Assembly (NCBI RefSeq): GCF_012849095.1 | Contig: NZ_CP051680.1 | Coordinates: 2,666,001 to 2,730,000 of the forward strand | DNA: 64,000 bases | Source of the DNA: Cohnella herbarum | Lineage (GTDB): Bacteria; Bacillota; Bacilli; Paenibacillales; Paenibacillaceae | Direction of reading: 5' to 3' | Shown here: one piece after another, positions 27,275 through 36,753 of the stretch | Layout of the letters: each line of letters opens with the position of its first letter | Position numbering within the stretch: position 1 is the stretch's first letter | Notes under the pieces: model-generated | The model's input: the letters and a program-made list of their open reading frames with translations, nothing else | Told to the model about the DNA's origin: nothing | Database searches by the model: none | Program-made: the position numbers and the translations under genes

Positions 27275-29110
27275 TTAATTGGCATAAACAGGCGCGTTCA
27301 TCTGAGCAATCGTATCCTTATAAGAACGCTGCATTCTTCGCTTATCGTCCTCGGACAACCGATTCTTGTCGGCATAACTTTCAATCGGAAGTATTCTATA
27401 AGTGAATGCTTGTTGTCCTTGATCCAAATTTCTGTAAACCCAAGTCGGAATATATTTCACCTTAACGATTTTCGTTTCGTTGGTTTCGTTGTTCTTCCGA
27501 ATTTCAAAATGAATAATGATTCCATCCTCGGTGTACTCGTTGTCAAGCGTTTCCGTCCTTTGGTTGGAAATGAAGTTACCCATAGAATAAACGACGAAGG
27601 CGCTGTTTCCGTTCAACTTCAATTGCTCGGACCTCTGGATCACGTGGGGATGACTGCCCAGAATAATGCCGACGCCCTCTTCTGCCATCAGTTGGGCCCA
27701 CTTCACCTGTTCTCTCGTCGGCTTGCGCTCGTATTCGTTTCCCCAATGTACGAAGGCAATAATGACGTCTGCTTGCCGATCTTTCGCGTATTGGATATCT
27801 TCTTTGATCTTTTGCTCGTCGATGATATTAATGATGGAATCCCGATCTTCGGACGATAGCGCGTTGGCAAGACCATTCGTGCTCTCGGTATAGGATAGGA
27901 AAGCCAGCTTTACGCCTTTTATTTCCTTCATCAGCACCCTCGTACCGGGTCGTTTCGCATACGTTCCAACGGAATCCATCCCGCTGCCCTTAATCTTCTC
28001 TAGCGTGCGGATGAGCCCTTTCTTCCCCGTATCCAAGCTATGGTTATTGGCCGTTGCCATCACGTCGAACCCCGCGTCTTGAATCGAGTCGAGCACTTCA
28101 TCGGGCGAATTAAACCTGGGATATCCCATATATTCATAAGTTTCCGTTCCGCCGGTCGTCGTTTCGAAGTTGGCGATCGCAATATCCGCGGCACTGATAA
28201 TCGGCTTCACTTCTTCGAAAAACTCTTTAAAGTCGTAAGATTTCGTAACGGGGTCGTATCCGCTCTTCAACTGCTCCTTATGGAACATGATGTCTCCCGC
28301 CGCCGCAAGGGTTATGTTTGTATGTGATCCTTGTTCGGAATCATCGCTTTTGGCCTTTTGCGACTCTACCAAATACTCTTCGAACGTCAGTCCGCTTTCA
28401 TAGACTTTAGTTGCCAGATCAACACCTAAATAGCGTAAATGCCACGGTTCGTAAATGTAACCGGTAATTGCTTCCTTGCCTTTCGGATACCTGATTATAA
28501 AACCGTGCTTGTGAGCATTCTCGCTCACCCATCGGCCTTCATCCGTCTCTCCGAATTGTTCCGATAGCTGCAGCGAAGCGCTGTCGCTCGTTATATCCAT
28601 CACCAAGCCGGTCTGGTGTTCGCTTTGTCCTGCTTTAGCGCTGAACCGGTTAGCCGCTTCCTCCCCATGCTTGTCCATGTATCCTTGAAACAAAGCGACC
28701 TGCGTTCGATACGACCTATAACCGGAACGAGCGTAAAGCTTCATCCCTGATTTCTCTGCCTCGCCGAACAACTCCTTGAGCGCTTGAGCCGCCTCCTCCT
28801 TCATCTGGTTGACCTCGGGATTATCCAGAACGGTCGGAACATCGACGGTTACCAAATCGGGAGGCACTTCGTCCTTGCCAAGGCTATGCGTTTTGTTGAC
28901 TAATATTTGGAGAGCGCTGTCCGCAGCCTCGGAATGGCAATCGTCCGCTTTTTCTTTGCACTCTGCCTCCGTAGGTACCCGATTCTGTTGCACGGTCCCC
29001 GTTTGTTCCGTATTCATAGCTCCTTCTTTGTTCGCAGACTCGGCGCATGCCGTCATTACGACGGCAAGAGTCATGACGCCAAGGAGATAAATACAATTGC
29101 GTTTGTACAT
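27275..29110 (-). CDS. Lipoprotein fusion: VanY-type D,D-carboxypeptidase plus CapA-type domain
   Basis: About 611 aa. Lipobox MTAC (Cys22) anchors it outside the membrane. The first domain is a VanY-type metallo-carboxypeptidase (about 85-245): RSGYRSYRTQ, His165 and Asp172 in SEHQTGLVMDI, and Glu221/His224 in EPWHLRYLG. The second is a CapA/PGA_cap metallophosphatase-fold domain (about 265-530): AAAGDIMFH, ANFETTTGG, ATANNHSLDTG, VHWGNEY and GSHPHVIQ. The ATG at 29110 is preferred over an in-frame one at 29158 because GGAG lies 8 nt upstream and the signal peptide follows. CapA proteins take part in poly-gamma-glutamate or capsule anchoring; a fusion to VanY is not standard. Confidence 0.92.
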   Translation of the reverse strand: MYKRNCIYLLGVMTLAVVMTACAESANKEGAMNTEQTGTVQQNRVPTEAECKEKADDCHSEAADSALQILVNKTHSLGKDEVPPDLVTVDVPTVLDNPEVNQMKEEAAQALKELFGEAEKSGMKLYARSGYRSYRTQVALFQGYMDKHGEEAANRFSAKAGQSEHQTGLVMDITSDSASLQLSEQFGETDEGRWVSENAHKHGFIIRYPKGKEAITGYIYEPWHLRYLGVDLATKVYESGLTFEEYLVESQKAKSDDSEQGSHTNITLAAAGDIMFHKEQLKSGYDPVTKSYDFKEFFEEVKPIISAADIAIANFETTTGGTETYEYMGYPRFNSPDEVLDSIQDAGFDVMATANNHSLDTGKKGLIRTLEKIKGSGMDSVGTYAKRPGTRVLMKEIKGVKLAFLSYTESTNGLANALSSEDRDSIINIIDEQKIKEDIQYAKDRQADVIIAFVHWGNEYERKPTREQVKWAQLMAEEGVGIILGSHPHVIQRSEQLKLNGNSAFVVYSMGNFISNQRTETLDNEYTEDGIIIHFEIRKNNETNETKIVKVKYIPTWVYRNLDQGQQAFTYRILPIESYADKNRLSEDDKRRMQRSYKDTIAQMNAPVYAN

Positions 29111-29181
29111 CTCGGTTGCTCCTTTTGATGTTGCGAATTGTCGTATGCCGTAGACCAAGTCTAATCTTCGGATATATCAAA

Positions 29182-29210
29182 AGTTAGATAGAGTTGTAAT
29201 GAAGTTGTAA
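29182..29210 (-). promoter_or_regulatory. Candidate response-regulator box upstream of the VanY-CapA gene
   Basis: On the minus strand two TTACAACT copies lie 11 bp apart (plus strand 29192-29199 and 29203-29210), with a weaker third match at about 29182. An 11-bp period is typical of OmpR/PhoB-family binding boxes. It lies 82-100 bp upstream of the start codon. Probable target of the cluster's own regulator. Confidence 0.45.
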
Positions 29211-29263
29211 AACTTTCAGTAACTCGGTTTAACTCATGCGTGACACGCATTAACTGGAAACGT

Positions 29264-29318
29264 CGAAAAAGATCGCTCTCCCTTCGGCTAATTGCGCCGA
29301 ACGAAAGAGCGATCTTTT
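29264..29318 (-). terminator. Terminator of the first sugar-binding protein gene
   Basis: Perfect 13-bp stem (29267-29279 with 29306-29318; AAAAGATCGCTCT and its complement), with an inner TTCGGC/GCCGAA stem and a T-run on the minus strand. Confidence 0.88.
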
Positions 29319-29332
29319 ACTATCTCCTATAC

Positions 29333-31021
29333 TTATTTAGATACGGATTGGAACCATTCGTTGACTTCTTTCGTCACTTGTTCTCCGCCGTTCGCTTTCC
29401 AAGTCGTAACGAACTGATCGAAAGCATCTACGGGAAGTTTACCATAGATGATTTTGTTGAACGTTTCAAGCTCGGATTGGCGAAGCAGATTCCATTTTTC
29501 GATCATCGTAGGCGTTGCGGCGCCCGTGAAGTAATTTTGCTTACGGATGTCGATTTGCGACATCACGACTTTAGCCGCATACCAGTTCTCGGGTTTACGG
29601 AACGTAGCTTGTTGCTTCTCGTAAGGCGTTTCGGGCGTACCGCCGTCCGCCAGCTTAACGAGCGTCGCCATGTACAAGTTGGGAATACGCGCAGGACCTG
29701 TGATGTAAGGGAATTTGTCGAAGAAATCGGCTCCGATTTTTTCTTTATCGTTCGTCGGTTGACCGTCGATGATATCCCAGTCGTATCCTTTCGCGAATCC
29801 GTGCTCGTAAGGGCTGCCCACGGTCGGGTTAGCTAAGTTTTCCAGCAAGTAGTTGTAATAAAGAATAATCGCTTCCGGATGTTTAGCGTCTTTGTTAATC
29901 ATAAAGCTGCTGTTAACGCCGGAATTTTGCCATTTCGTACCGATAAGGCCATCAGGACCTGCTGGTACCGGGTACGCTTTGTATTTAGATCCCTTTACGT
30001 TTTTCAACAAATCCGGAGCCGGCCAGTCCGGAACCCAGTTCGCGCCAGGCAATACGCCCGCGTTTCCTTTGGTCCAGATTTCCGCCGATTTGCCTTCATC
30101 CCATAGCGCGGAATCCGGGTGAATATATCCTTTTTCCATCCATTCTTGCAGCTTGGCTAGCGCTTGCTTCGCGCCCGGGTTAACGGAACCGTATTCTAGG
30201 TTGCCGTTAGCGTCTTTGTTCCACTGCTCTTGAACGGAGCCGTAAGCGCCGAATAACCAGTCAAGGCCGCCCATCCAAGTGTTCGTATTGTTTTTCAAGG
30301 AAATCGCCAGCGGGAAGACGTCTTTCGCAGCCAATCCGTCCGGGTTCTCGTTCTTGAATTTATCCATGATGTTCTCGAGTTCCGCAATCGTTTTTGGCGC
30401 TTGGAGATTCAGCTTCTCCATCCAATCCTCGCGTAACCATAGAAGCGTGTCATCGTTGTCCGTATATTCCATGATCGGAAGGTTCCATTTTTTACCGTCC
30501 CTTGTGAAGGGATACCACAATTCCGGATTCGCCGCGGCATGGTCTTTCCATACTTGCGTCGCGTATTTATCGAACAACTCGTCGATCGGCATAAATTGCT
30601 TGGAATCGATCAACTGATTCGTAAGTACGGCATCGGTCGGCACCATTACGAAATCGGGCAGCTTCTCGCCGGAAGTCAACGCGAGCTGAAGCTGTTGTCT
30701 GTATTGGTCGCTGCCTGCCGGATACCAAGTATCCTTGTACTTTAGGCCTAACGTTTCCAACATCCAACGGTCATGGACATTGTTATCCTTCGTCTCTCCC
30801 TTGGTGTACTCTTTAGGCATGATAACCGTGCTGATCTCGATCGGAGGATCGTACTTGCCTTTCTCGAACGCGAGATCCGCTTCGGATTTCCCGGCGGAAG
30901 CCGATGCGGACGGGCTTGCCGATTCTGTCGCGTTGCCCTTGTTGTCATTGCCGTTGCTGCAAGCCGAGACGAGTAACGTCGCCGCTACGAGCGGCATCCA
31001 TAACTTATTGTACTTACCCAT
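29333..31021 (-). CDS. Extracellular sugar-binding lipoprotein of ABC importer 1
   Basis: 562 aa. Lipobox VSAC (Cys21) after a short signal peptide, then an Ala/Ser/Gly-rich linker and a periplasmic-binding-protein type 1 family (LplA-like) fold. It should capture an oligosaccharide and pass it to the two permeases encoded in the opposite direction at 34.7-36.6 kb. GGGGGA upstream of the ATG. No ATPase gene is in the window; such systems commonly share an MsmX-type ATPase encoded elsewhere. Confidence 0.9.
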   Translation of the reverse strand: MGKYNKLWMPLVAATLLVSACSNGNDNKGNATESASPSASASAGKSEADLAFEKGKYDPPIEISTVIMPKEYTKGETKDNNVHDRWMLETLGLKYKDTWYPAGSDQYRQQLQLALTSGEKLPDFVMVPTDAVLTNQLIDSKQFMPIDELFDKYATQVWKDHAAANPELWYPFTRDGKKWNLPIMEYTDNDDTLLWLREDWMEKLNLQAPKTIAELENIMDKFKNENPDGLAAKDVFPLAISLKNNTNTWMGGLDWLFGAYGSVQEQWNKDANGNLEYGSVNPGAKQALAKLQEWMEKGYIHPDSALWDEGKSAEIWTKGNAGVLPGANWVPDWPAPDLLKNVKGSKYKAYPVPAGPDGLIGTKWQNSGVNSSFMINKDAKHPEAIILYYNYLLENLANPTVGSPYEHGFAKGYDWDIIDGQPTNDKEKIGADFFDKFPYITGPARIPNLYMATLVKLADGGTPETPYEKQQATFRKPENWYAAKVVMSQIDIRKQNYFTGAATPTMIEKWNLLRQSELETFNKIIYGKLPVDAFDQFVTTWKANGGEQVTKEVNEWFQSVSK

Positions 31022-31060
31022 TTCTGATTTCCCCCTACGGTGTAAGATTGTTACGAGTTT

Positions 31061-31121
31061 ACTTTACCAACGAGGCTAGGAGGTCATCTATAGGAGTTTG
31101 TTAGTTTCCATAGGACTCTGT
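31061..31121 (-). promoter_or_regulatory. Promoter of ABC importer 1 binding protein with candidate AraC-regulator sites
   Basis: Minus-strand CTAACAAACTCCTATAG lies at 31088-31104, with a second CCTATGG copy 20 bp upstream (31108-31114). Candidate -35 TAGATG (31085-31090) and -10 TAAAGT (31061-31066) are 18 bp apart, and the motif overlaps the -35. The same motif and the same geometry occur upstream of the permease gene. Confidence 0.55.
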
Positions 31122-31128
31122 CATGTTG

Positions 31129-32736
31129 TTAATTTCTTTCCCGGTATTCCTGCGGCGTAACTCCGAACTGCCTCTTGAACACTTTAATGAAATACGCCGG
31201 GTCCAGATATCCGATGTCCGCGCTGATCTCGTATACTTTCCGGTCGGTCGTCTTCAGCTTATGGCAGGCCGTCTCCAATCTCAACCGGGATACGTATTCG
31301 CTTACTCCTTCGCCGGTTTCGATCTTATACAGCTTCGACAGATGCGTGGGATGCAGGTTCACGTGATCCGCGAGCGCGCGAAGCGACACGTCGTGATGCA
31401 AGTTGGCCTGCACGAATTCTTGAATTTTCTTAACGTAGACGGAGCGGATGTCCTTCACATCATTGGACGTTCCCTCTTTCAGTTTGCCTAGTCCTTCGAG
31501 GGACCAGCTACGGAGTTTGCCGATGGAGGAAAATGCCTCCCCGTTCTGCACCGCCTCCATCTCATCTCCCAACAACCCGGCTAGCGTGTGACCGTTGCGG
31601 TGCGCGAAATGAGCATAAGTCGAAACGATAATAGACCCCGTCTCCAAACAATGCTCCCAGGATTCGGACCATTTCTCATCCAATTCCGCGAAAATGTCGT
31701 GGAGCTTCAGTTCGGCCGCATCCCATCGTCCGGCCTCCAACAGATTATTCAAGCCCGGAGGCGTATGAATGGCATCCAAGGCACCGTGCGACAAGCTGCT
31801 CTCCAAATCTCCCGCCCGCATGATGAATTCCCGTTCATCTCCGACGATCTGCCTAAAGTAGGCTAGCGCGTGCCGATATCGCTTGGACAGCTCGGAGGGG
31901 AATCGGAATTGCTCCGTCGTTACGATGGAAACGGCTCCTTTCAGGTATTGCTTAACCTTCGATTGGAGCTGCATCGCAAGCTTCTCGAGCAGAACCTCTT
32001 TCCCCGCATCCTGCACGGAATCCTTGAATTGCAACAAGAACGCCAAGTACCCATGCTCTTCCTTTACGCCCCATACGTGAGACAATTCTCCGAAAATTTC
32101 TTCCGCGATATTAATAATGGCGTATTCCAACAGCTGCCGTCCGTTGTTGCGATACTGTACGAATTCGTCCTCCATCCGGACGAGCAGCAGCGCGCACTCT
32201 CCATCGCGGATGGGCAAGCCGTAGGTCTCGAGCTTCCGGGTCCATTCTTCCTCGGGTAGCCGCTCGCCTCTGAACGCGCTTAACAGCAGTTGCCCGCGCA
32301 ACAGCGGCAGGTTTTCGCGCAACGTAAATTGAGTGCGTTCGTTGGAGCTTACGCTTTCCCATTCCGTCTTCAATTGCTCGACCGCGGATTGCACCGCTCC
32401 GAGCAGTTCTTCGTCCGTCGGGGGCTTAAGTAAATAATCTACCGCTTGATGCCGAAGCGCTTCCTTCGCGTATTCGAAATCGGAATGTCCGGACAGAATG
32501 ATGCACTTGATGTTCTTGTCTCTTTCGCGAATTTCCCCGATCAGCTCGATTCCCGTCATTTCGGGCATGAGAACGTCGGAAATCACGATATCGATTGGGT
32601 GCGTCTCGATGATGCGCAACGCTTCTTGCGCGGAATACGCTTTATGAACTTGCTCGATGCCCAGCGTGTGCCAAGGCTTATTCATGGATAAGTTATCCGC
32701 CCAATGGGCTTCGTCGTCAACGATGATCATTTGCAT
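31129..32736 (-). CDS. YesN-type response regulator, AraC output
   Basis: 535 aa. Receiver with phospho-acceptor Asp54 (ISDVLMPEMTG), a central linker region of about 250 residues, and a C-terminal AraC HTH pair (HLSKLYKIETGEGVSEYV ... FIKVFKRQFGVTPQEYR). It overlaps the upstream kinase gene by 20 bp, so they are co-translated. It should switch on the sugar importer genes on either side when phosphorylated. Confidence 0.93.
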   Translation of the reverse strand: MQMIIVDDEAHWADNLSMNKPWHTLGIEQVHKAYSAQEALRIIETHPIDIVISDVLMPEMTGIELIGEIRERDKNIKCIILSGHSDFEYAKEALRHQAVDYLLKPPTDEELLGAVQSAVEQLKTEWESVSSNERTQFTLRENLPLLRGQLLLSAFRGERLPEEEWTRKLETYGLPIRDGECALLLVRMEDEFVQYRNNGRQLLEYAIINIAEEIFGELSHVWGVKEEHGYLAFLLQFKDSVQDAGKEVLLEKLAMQLQSKVKQYLKGAVSIVTTEQFRFPSELSKRYRHALAYFRQIVGDEREFIMRAGDLESSLSHGALDAIHTPPGLNNLLEAGRWDAAELKLHDIFAELDEKWSESWEHCLETGSIIVSTYAHFAHRNGHTLAGLLGDEMEAVQNGEAFSSIGKLRSWSLEGLGKLKEGTSNDVKDIRSVYVKKIQEFVQANLHHDVSLRALADHVNLHPTHLSKLYKIETGEGVSEYVSRLRLETACHKLKTTDRKVYEISADIGYLDPAYFIKVFKRQFGVTPQEYRERN

Positions 32737-34549
32737 TTGGTCGATCTCCTTGTGGATGGGATGGATTGCGGTTTTCGTTCGCGGGAATCTCCCAGACGAT
32801 CTCCGTTCGAAATCCTCCGAGCTCCGACTTGACGAATAGAAGCGATGATCTTTCGCCGAATTGGTGAATGATCCGCTGATTCGTGTTCCAGAAGCCGTAA
32901 CCCCTATCTTCTTGCATCGGTTCCCGCATTTTGCGATTAAGCGCCTCTAACTGTTCTTCGTCCATTCCGGGACCGTCATCGTCCACGAACAGCTTGCAGA
33001 AGCCGCCCGATATTGTACCCGTAATCCGAATCTCTCCCGACGAATAGCTCTTTCCTACTCCATGTATGACGGCGTTCTCTACGATCGGCTGCAACATCAA
33101 GCGAGGAACCTGCTGCTTCATCATGTCTTCGGGAATATCGATATGATAATGAATTCTGCCGTTGCGAAGCTTCTGGATGTCCAAGTAATTATGAATCAAT
33201 TGGATTTCCTCACTTAATGCCGCCGTCGGCCGTTCCATTCGGGTAATGTAACGATAATAAGCGCTAAGGTTATATCCCATCGAGACGACCGCTTCTTCAT
33301 CCTTCATTTGGGCCATATTAATCATGTATCCGATACAGTTGTACAGAAAATGAGGATTTATTTGCGCTTGAAGTTGCTTTAACGTCGCTTCGCGCGCGAG
33401 AAGCTTCTCGCTTAATACGTTCTCGATTAAGCTTTGGATCTGTATGGACATATCGTTAAACCGGTAGAACAGGAAGGCGAATTCGTTGTTCGTATTGGAA
33501 TCGAGCCGAACGGAGAAATCTCCCCGTTGCACGCTTTGCAATCCTCGGACAAGCTTGCGGATCGGTCGTTGAACGTTCCTGTACATCAATACGGAAGCGG
33601 ATATTCCGACGACGAAGAGCAAAATCATGGCCAAATAGAAAAAATTGCGACTGAACGAAATCGGGCCGAGGATTTGATCCAGCGGAACGATGTCCACCAA
33701 ATACCATTCCAGATTAGGCGACTTCACCGCGCTCATTAAGTAGCTTTTATCGTCTAACTTGACGACTTCCTGAGCCGTATCCCCCAACATTTTACCGTCT
33801 AAATATCGAACCAGTTCTTCAGTCAAAGCAGGGGAAGCGCTACGGTTCAGGATGGGAGCCTCTCCCTTATGGTAAAATAACGGATCGCCTTGACCGCCGG
33901 CCTTATAGGTGTCCAGCATGTTCTGGAGATTATCGTGGTTAAAGCTGGCTTGTACGACCAAATTACTCCCTCTAAGCGCATCTTGCTGACCGAACGAATC
34001 GGAATAAAACCAATGAAACGCCTTCGATTGACCCGCCACCGTCGTTTGTCCGTCCCCGTACGACCATTTGCCGGTCATGTTTCTTTTCAAATACTCCGGG
34101 TCGTATTCTACCTTATCGCTGGCGTTCGTGATCGCTTCTTTGTTCTGTTGCGAATAAACGGTAAATTGGACCGGCCAAATGCCCATGACCCCGGATTGAA
34201 GCATCATCTTTTCCTGGATCACGTATCTCGTCTGCATTCGATCGTAACGATCGTCCCATATGTTCAGACCGTTGAACTTACGAACGTTCGGATCTCTCGA
34301 GAAGGTGACTACGAAATCCATCGTCTGTTTGATACGCGATTCGATTTGACTGGAAAGGAATGAAAGCTGCTTAATGTTCGAATCTTGAAGTTCCTTGCCG
34401 ATAACGTTGGACGTGACTCCGTTGGAGTAAGTAAACAAAATAACGATCGGTATGAACAGTACGAGAATCAATAAGTTTATTTTCGCGAACAGGCTTGTTT
34501 TGGATCCCATTCTATTTTTCATATACCCCATGCCGCTGCCCAACTTCAT
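32717..34549 (-). CDS. YesM-type sensor histidine kinase
   Basis: 610 aa. Membrane helices at about 22-42 and 303-323 flank a large extracellular sensor (dCache-like). HAMP at about 325-377, a His_kinase domain with His400 in QINPHFLYN, and a HATPase_c ending about residue 590. GGGGGGA lies 8 nt upstream of the ATG at 34549; later in-frame ATGs at codons 8, 10 and 14 are possible. It is divergent from the permease gene and coupled to the AraC regulator downstream. Confidence 0.92.
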   Translation of the reverse strand: MKLGSGMGYMKNRMGSKTSLFAKINLLILVLFIPIVILFTYSNGVTSNVIGKELQDSNIKQLSFLSSQIESRIKQTMDFVVTFSRDPNVRKFNGLNIWDDRYDRMQTRYVIQEKMMLQSGVMGIWPVQFTVYSQQNKEAITNASDKVEYDPEYLKRNMTGKWSYGDGQTTVAGQSKAFHWFYSDSFGQQDALRGSNLVVQASFNHDNLQNMLDTYKAGGQGDPLFYHKGEAPILNRSASPALTEELVRYLDGKMLGDTAQEVVKLDDKSYLMSAVKSPNLEWYLVDIVPLDQILGPISFSRNFFYLAMILLFVVGISASVLMYRNVQRPIRKLVRGLQSVQRGDFSVRLDSNTNNEFAFLFYRFNDMSIQIQSLIENVLSEKLLAREATLKQLQAQINPHFLYNCIGYMINMAQMKDEEAVVSMGYNLSAYYRYITRMERPTAALSEEIQLIHNYLDIQKLRNGRIHYHIDIPEDMMKQQVPRLMLQPIVENAVIHGVGKSYSSGEIRITGTISGGFCKLFVDDDGPGMDEEQLEALNRKMREPMQEDRGYGFWNTNQRIIHQFGERSSLLFVKSELGGFRTEIVWEIPANENRNPSHPQGDRPNANDHR

Positions 34550-34574
34550 TAGTCGGTCCCCCCAGACAATGTCC

Positions 34575-34638
34575 CTAACAAAATCCTATCGATCCTAACA
34601 ATGTCTTATAGTTCGATGAACGTACGCGTTGTTACTAT
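34575..34638 (+). promoter_or_regulatory. Permease promoter with tandem candidate AraC-regulator sites
   Basis: CTAACAAAATCCTATCG (34575-34591) and CTAACAATGTCTTATAG (34595-34611) are direct repeats 20 bp apart. Candidate -35 TAGTTC (34609-34614) and -10 TACTAT (34633-34638) are 18 bp apart. Together with the binding-protein promoter this gives three good copies of one motif, all ending at the -35. Confidence 0.55.
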
Positions 34639-34694
34639 ATATAACAGGGCACCACCTCTTATACAATTGAGATTTTATGGAACGGGAGAGAGCT

Positions 34695-35648
34695 ATGAAA
34701 GAAAATACGCTTCGGAACGACAACCTCAAAGCCGTCCGGAAATCCGAAAAAAGAAAAGGATACAAAATTCCGTGGACTCTGCACTTGATGGTGCTGCCGG
34801 CCGTCCTGCTGGTTTTCGTCTTTTCCTATTTGCCTATGTCGGGCATTATTATGGCCTTCCAAGATTATAAGGCCGCGCTTGGATTCACCGGTTCGGAATG
34901 GGTCGGCTTAAAGCACTTCCGCTATATGTTCGAGAACGATTATTTCGTGAAAATCATTTGGAATACGCTATTGTTCGCTTGCTCCAAAGTCGTATTGAAC
35001 CTGATCATCCCGTTTACGTTCGCCCTGATGCTGAACGAAGTCAGGCATATGGGATACAAACGATCCATCCAGACGCTCGTTTATTTACCCCACTTTCTAT
35101 CCTGGGTTATCCTCTCGGGAATTCTGATCGACTTGCTTTCCCAGACCGGGATCGTCAACCAATTCCTGATGAACGTATTCGGTCTCGATAAGCCGATCTT
35201 CTTCCTTGGCGACGGAACTTGGTTCCGGATTACGATCATCGTCAGTGACGTATGGAAAGAATTCGGATTTAACACGATCGTCTTCCTGGCCGCATTGTCG
35301 GGAATCAATCCTTCGCTATACGAAGCAGCCGAAGTCGACGGCGCGGGCCGGTTCAAGCAAACGATGCATATTACGATTCCTTCGCTCGTGCCGATTCTGA
35401 TCGTCGTCGCCACGCTTGCGTTGGGTAACGTAATGAACGCGAACTTCGACCAAGTATTTAACTTGTACAGTCCGATGATTTACCAACAAGGCGATATCAT
35501 AGACACGTTCGTCTACCGGGAAGGATTGCTGAGCGGACAATTCAGTTTCGCTACGGCTGTCAGCTTATTCAAATCGGTCATAAGTTTGACCTTGATCGTC
35601 ATTTCGTACCGCATCGCCTATAAAGTTGCCGGATATCGAATTTTCTAG
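34695..35648 (+). CDS. Sugar ABC permease, LplB type
   Basis: 317 aa. Six-helix ABC permease (MalF-like). The ABC-transporter EAA loop is EAAEVDGAGRFKQTMHITIP. I chose the ATG at 34695 because GGGAGAG precedes it; an in-frame ATG at 34677 has a weaker site. Its partner is the YtcP-type permease encoded 119 bp downstream, and the binding protein is the divergently encoded one at 29.3-31.0 kb. Confidence 0.9.
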   Translation: MKENTLRNDNLKAVRKSEKRKGYKIPWTLHLMVLPAVLLVFVFSYLPMSGIIMAFQDYKAALGFTGSEWVGLKHFRYMFENDYFVKIIWNTLLFACSKVVLNLIIPFTFALMLNEVRHMGYKRSIQTLVYLPHFLSWVILSGILIDLLSQTGIVNQFLMNVFGLDKPIFFLGDGTWFRITIIVSDVWKEFGFNTIVFLAALSGINPSLYEAAEVDGAGRFKQTMHITIPSLVPILIVVATLALGNVMNANFDQVFNLYSPMIYQQGDIIDTFVYREGLLSGQFSFATAVSLFKSVISLTLIVISYRIAYKVAGYRIF

Positions 35649-35767
35649 CACGATTAGAAACTTGAGGCGCGTGTTCAAAAACAAGATTCGATGTCGGGTA
35701 CGCTTCTAGATAGGCTTCGTGATCAAAATCGGACTTGTTGAGTAACCTATTGAAAGGATGTCATCGC

Positions 35768-36640
35768 ATGTACCACAAAACGTTGCCCTATCGCATTTTC
35801 AGCGTATTTAACTATACGATGCTCGGCATCATCTCGATCGTTTGTTTGCTTCCTCTATTCCATTTGCTGATGGTATCATTAAGCTCGACCGCTCCGGCTA
35901 ACGCCGGGCTCGTATCGTTCTGGCCGGTCGACTTCACGTTCGAGGCTTACGCAAGAACATTCGAGAACTCTAATTTCTTAACGTCCCTTGGGGTTTCGTT
36001 AAAAAGAACCATCCTAGGAACGGCGATGGCACTGGCCGTCAACGCCGTTGCCGCTTACGCGTTATCCAAGGATACGCGCGTATTTCGTGCCAGGAACGTA
36101 TACCTTTGGTATTTTGTCGTCACGATGCTCTTTACCGGGGGACTTATCCCGGCCTACATCCTAATCTTGAAGCTCGGTTTATTAAATAACCTGTTGGCGT
36201 TGATTCTTCCCGGCTTGGTCACGGTCTATAACATCATCTTGCTCTTGAACTTCTTCCGTACCGTGCCGAAAGAGCTGGAAGAGGCCGCGTTCATGGACGG
36301 AGCCGGGCATCTTCGAAGCTTCTTCTCCATCTACCTTCCGATCTCCTTACCGGCGATCGCGACGATCGCGTTGTTCACGATGGTCGGCCACTGGAACGCT
36401 TATTTCGACGGTCTGATCTATATGAAGCAAGCCGAGAAGCTTCCGCTCGCCAGCTTTATGCAAACCGTAATCGTAGCCGATAATATGACGGGTTTCGACG
36501 TATCGGTCGTCATCAACAAGTCGCAGCGAACGATCAAAGCGGCTCAGATCTTCATCGGGGCGTTACCGATCCTGATCGTGTACCCGTTCTTGCAACGCTT
36601 CTTCGTTAAAGGCGTCGTCATCGGCGCCGTTAAGGAATAG
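35768..36640 (+). CDS. Sugar ABC permease, YtcP type
   Basis: 290 aa. Six helices with EAA loop EEAAFMDGAGHLRSFFSIYL, the MalG-like second half of the importer. I chose the ATG at 35768 because GAAAGGATG precedes it; an in-frame ATG at 35735 would add eleven residues that do not look like the family. Last gene of the plus-strand unit; no classic terminator follows, but hairpin repeats do. Confidence 0.9.
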   Translation: MYHKTLPYRIFSVFNYTMLGIISIVCLLPLFHLLMVSLSSTAPANAGLVSFWPVDFTFEAYARTFENSNFLTSLGVSLKRTILGTAMALAVNAVAAYALSKDTRVFRARNVYLWYFVVTMLFTGGLIPAYILILKLGLLNNLLALILPGLVTVYNIILLLNFFRTVPKELEEAAFMDGAGHLRSFFSIYLPISLPAIATIALFTMVGHWNAYFDGLIYMKQAEKLPLASFMQTVIVADNMTGFDVSVVINKSQRTIKAAQIFIGALPILIVYPFLQRFFVKGVVIGAVKE

Positions 36641-36753
36641 AAGGTCGCGGATTCGCCGGGCGGGAGGGGGCTTATGCCTTCTGCCGTTTTTGGATTCCAA
36701 TTGCATGATGGAATGAGGGCTCAGGGACTGCTACCCCATAAAGCTCCTACACT

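Noticed and set aside
29236..29250. ATGCGT-GAC-ACGCAT palindrome as an operator
   Set aside because: Perfect but short, it lies more than 100 bp from any start codon and between a terminator and a promoter; no second copy was noticed.
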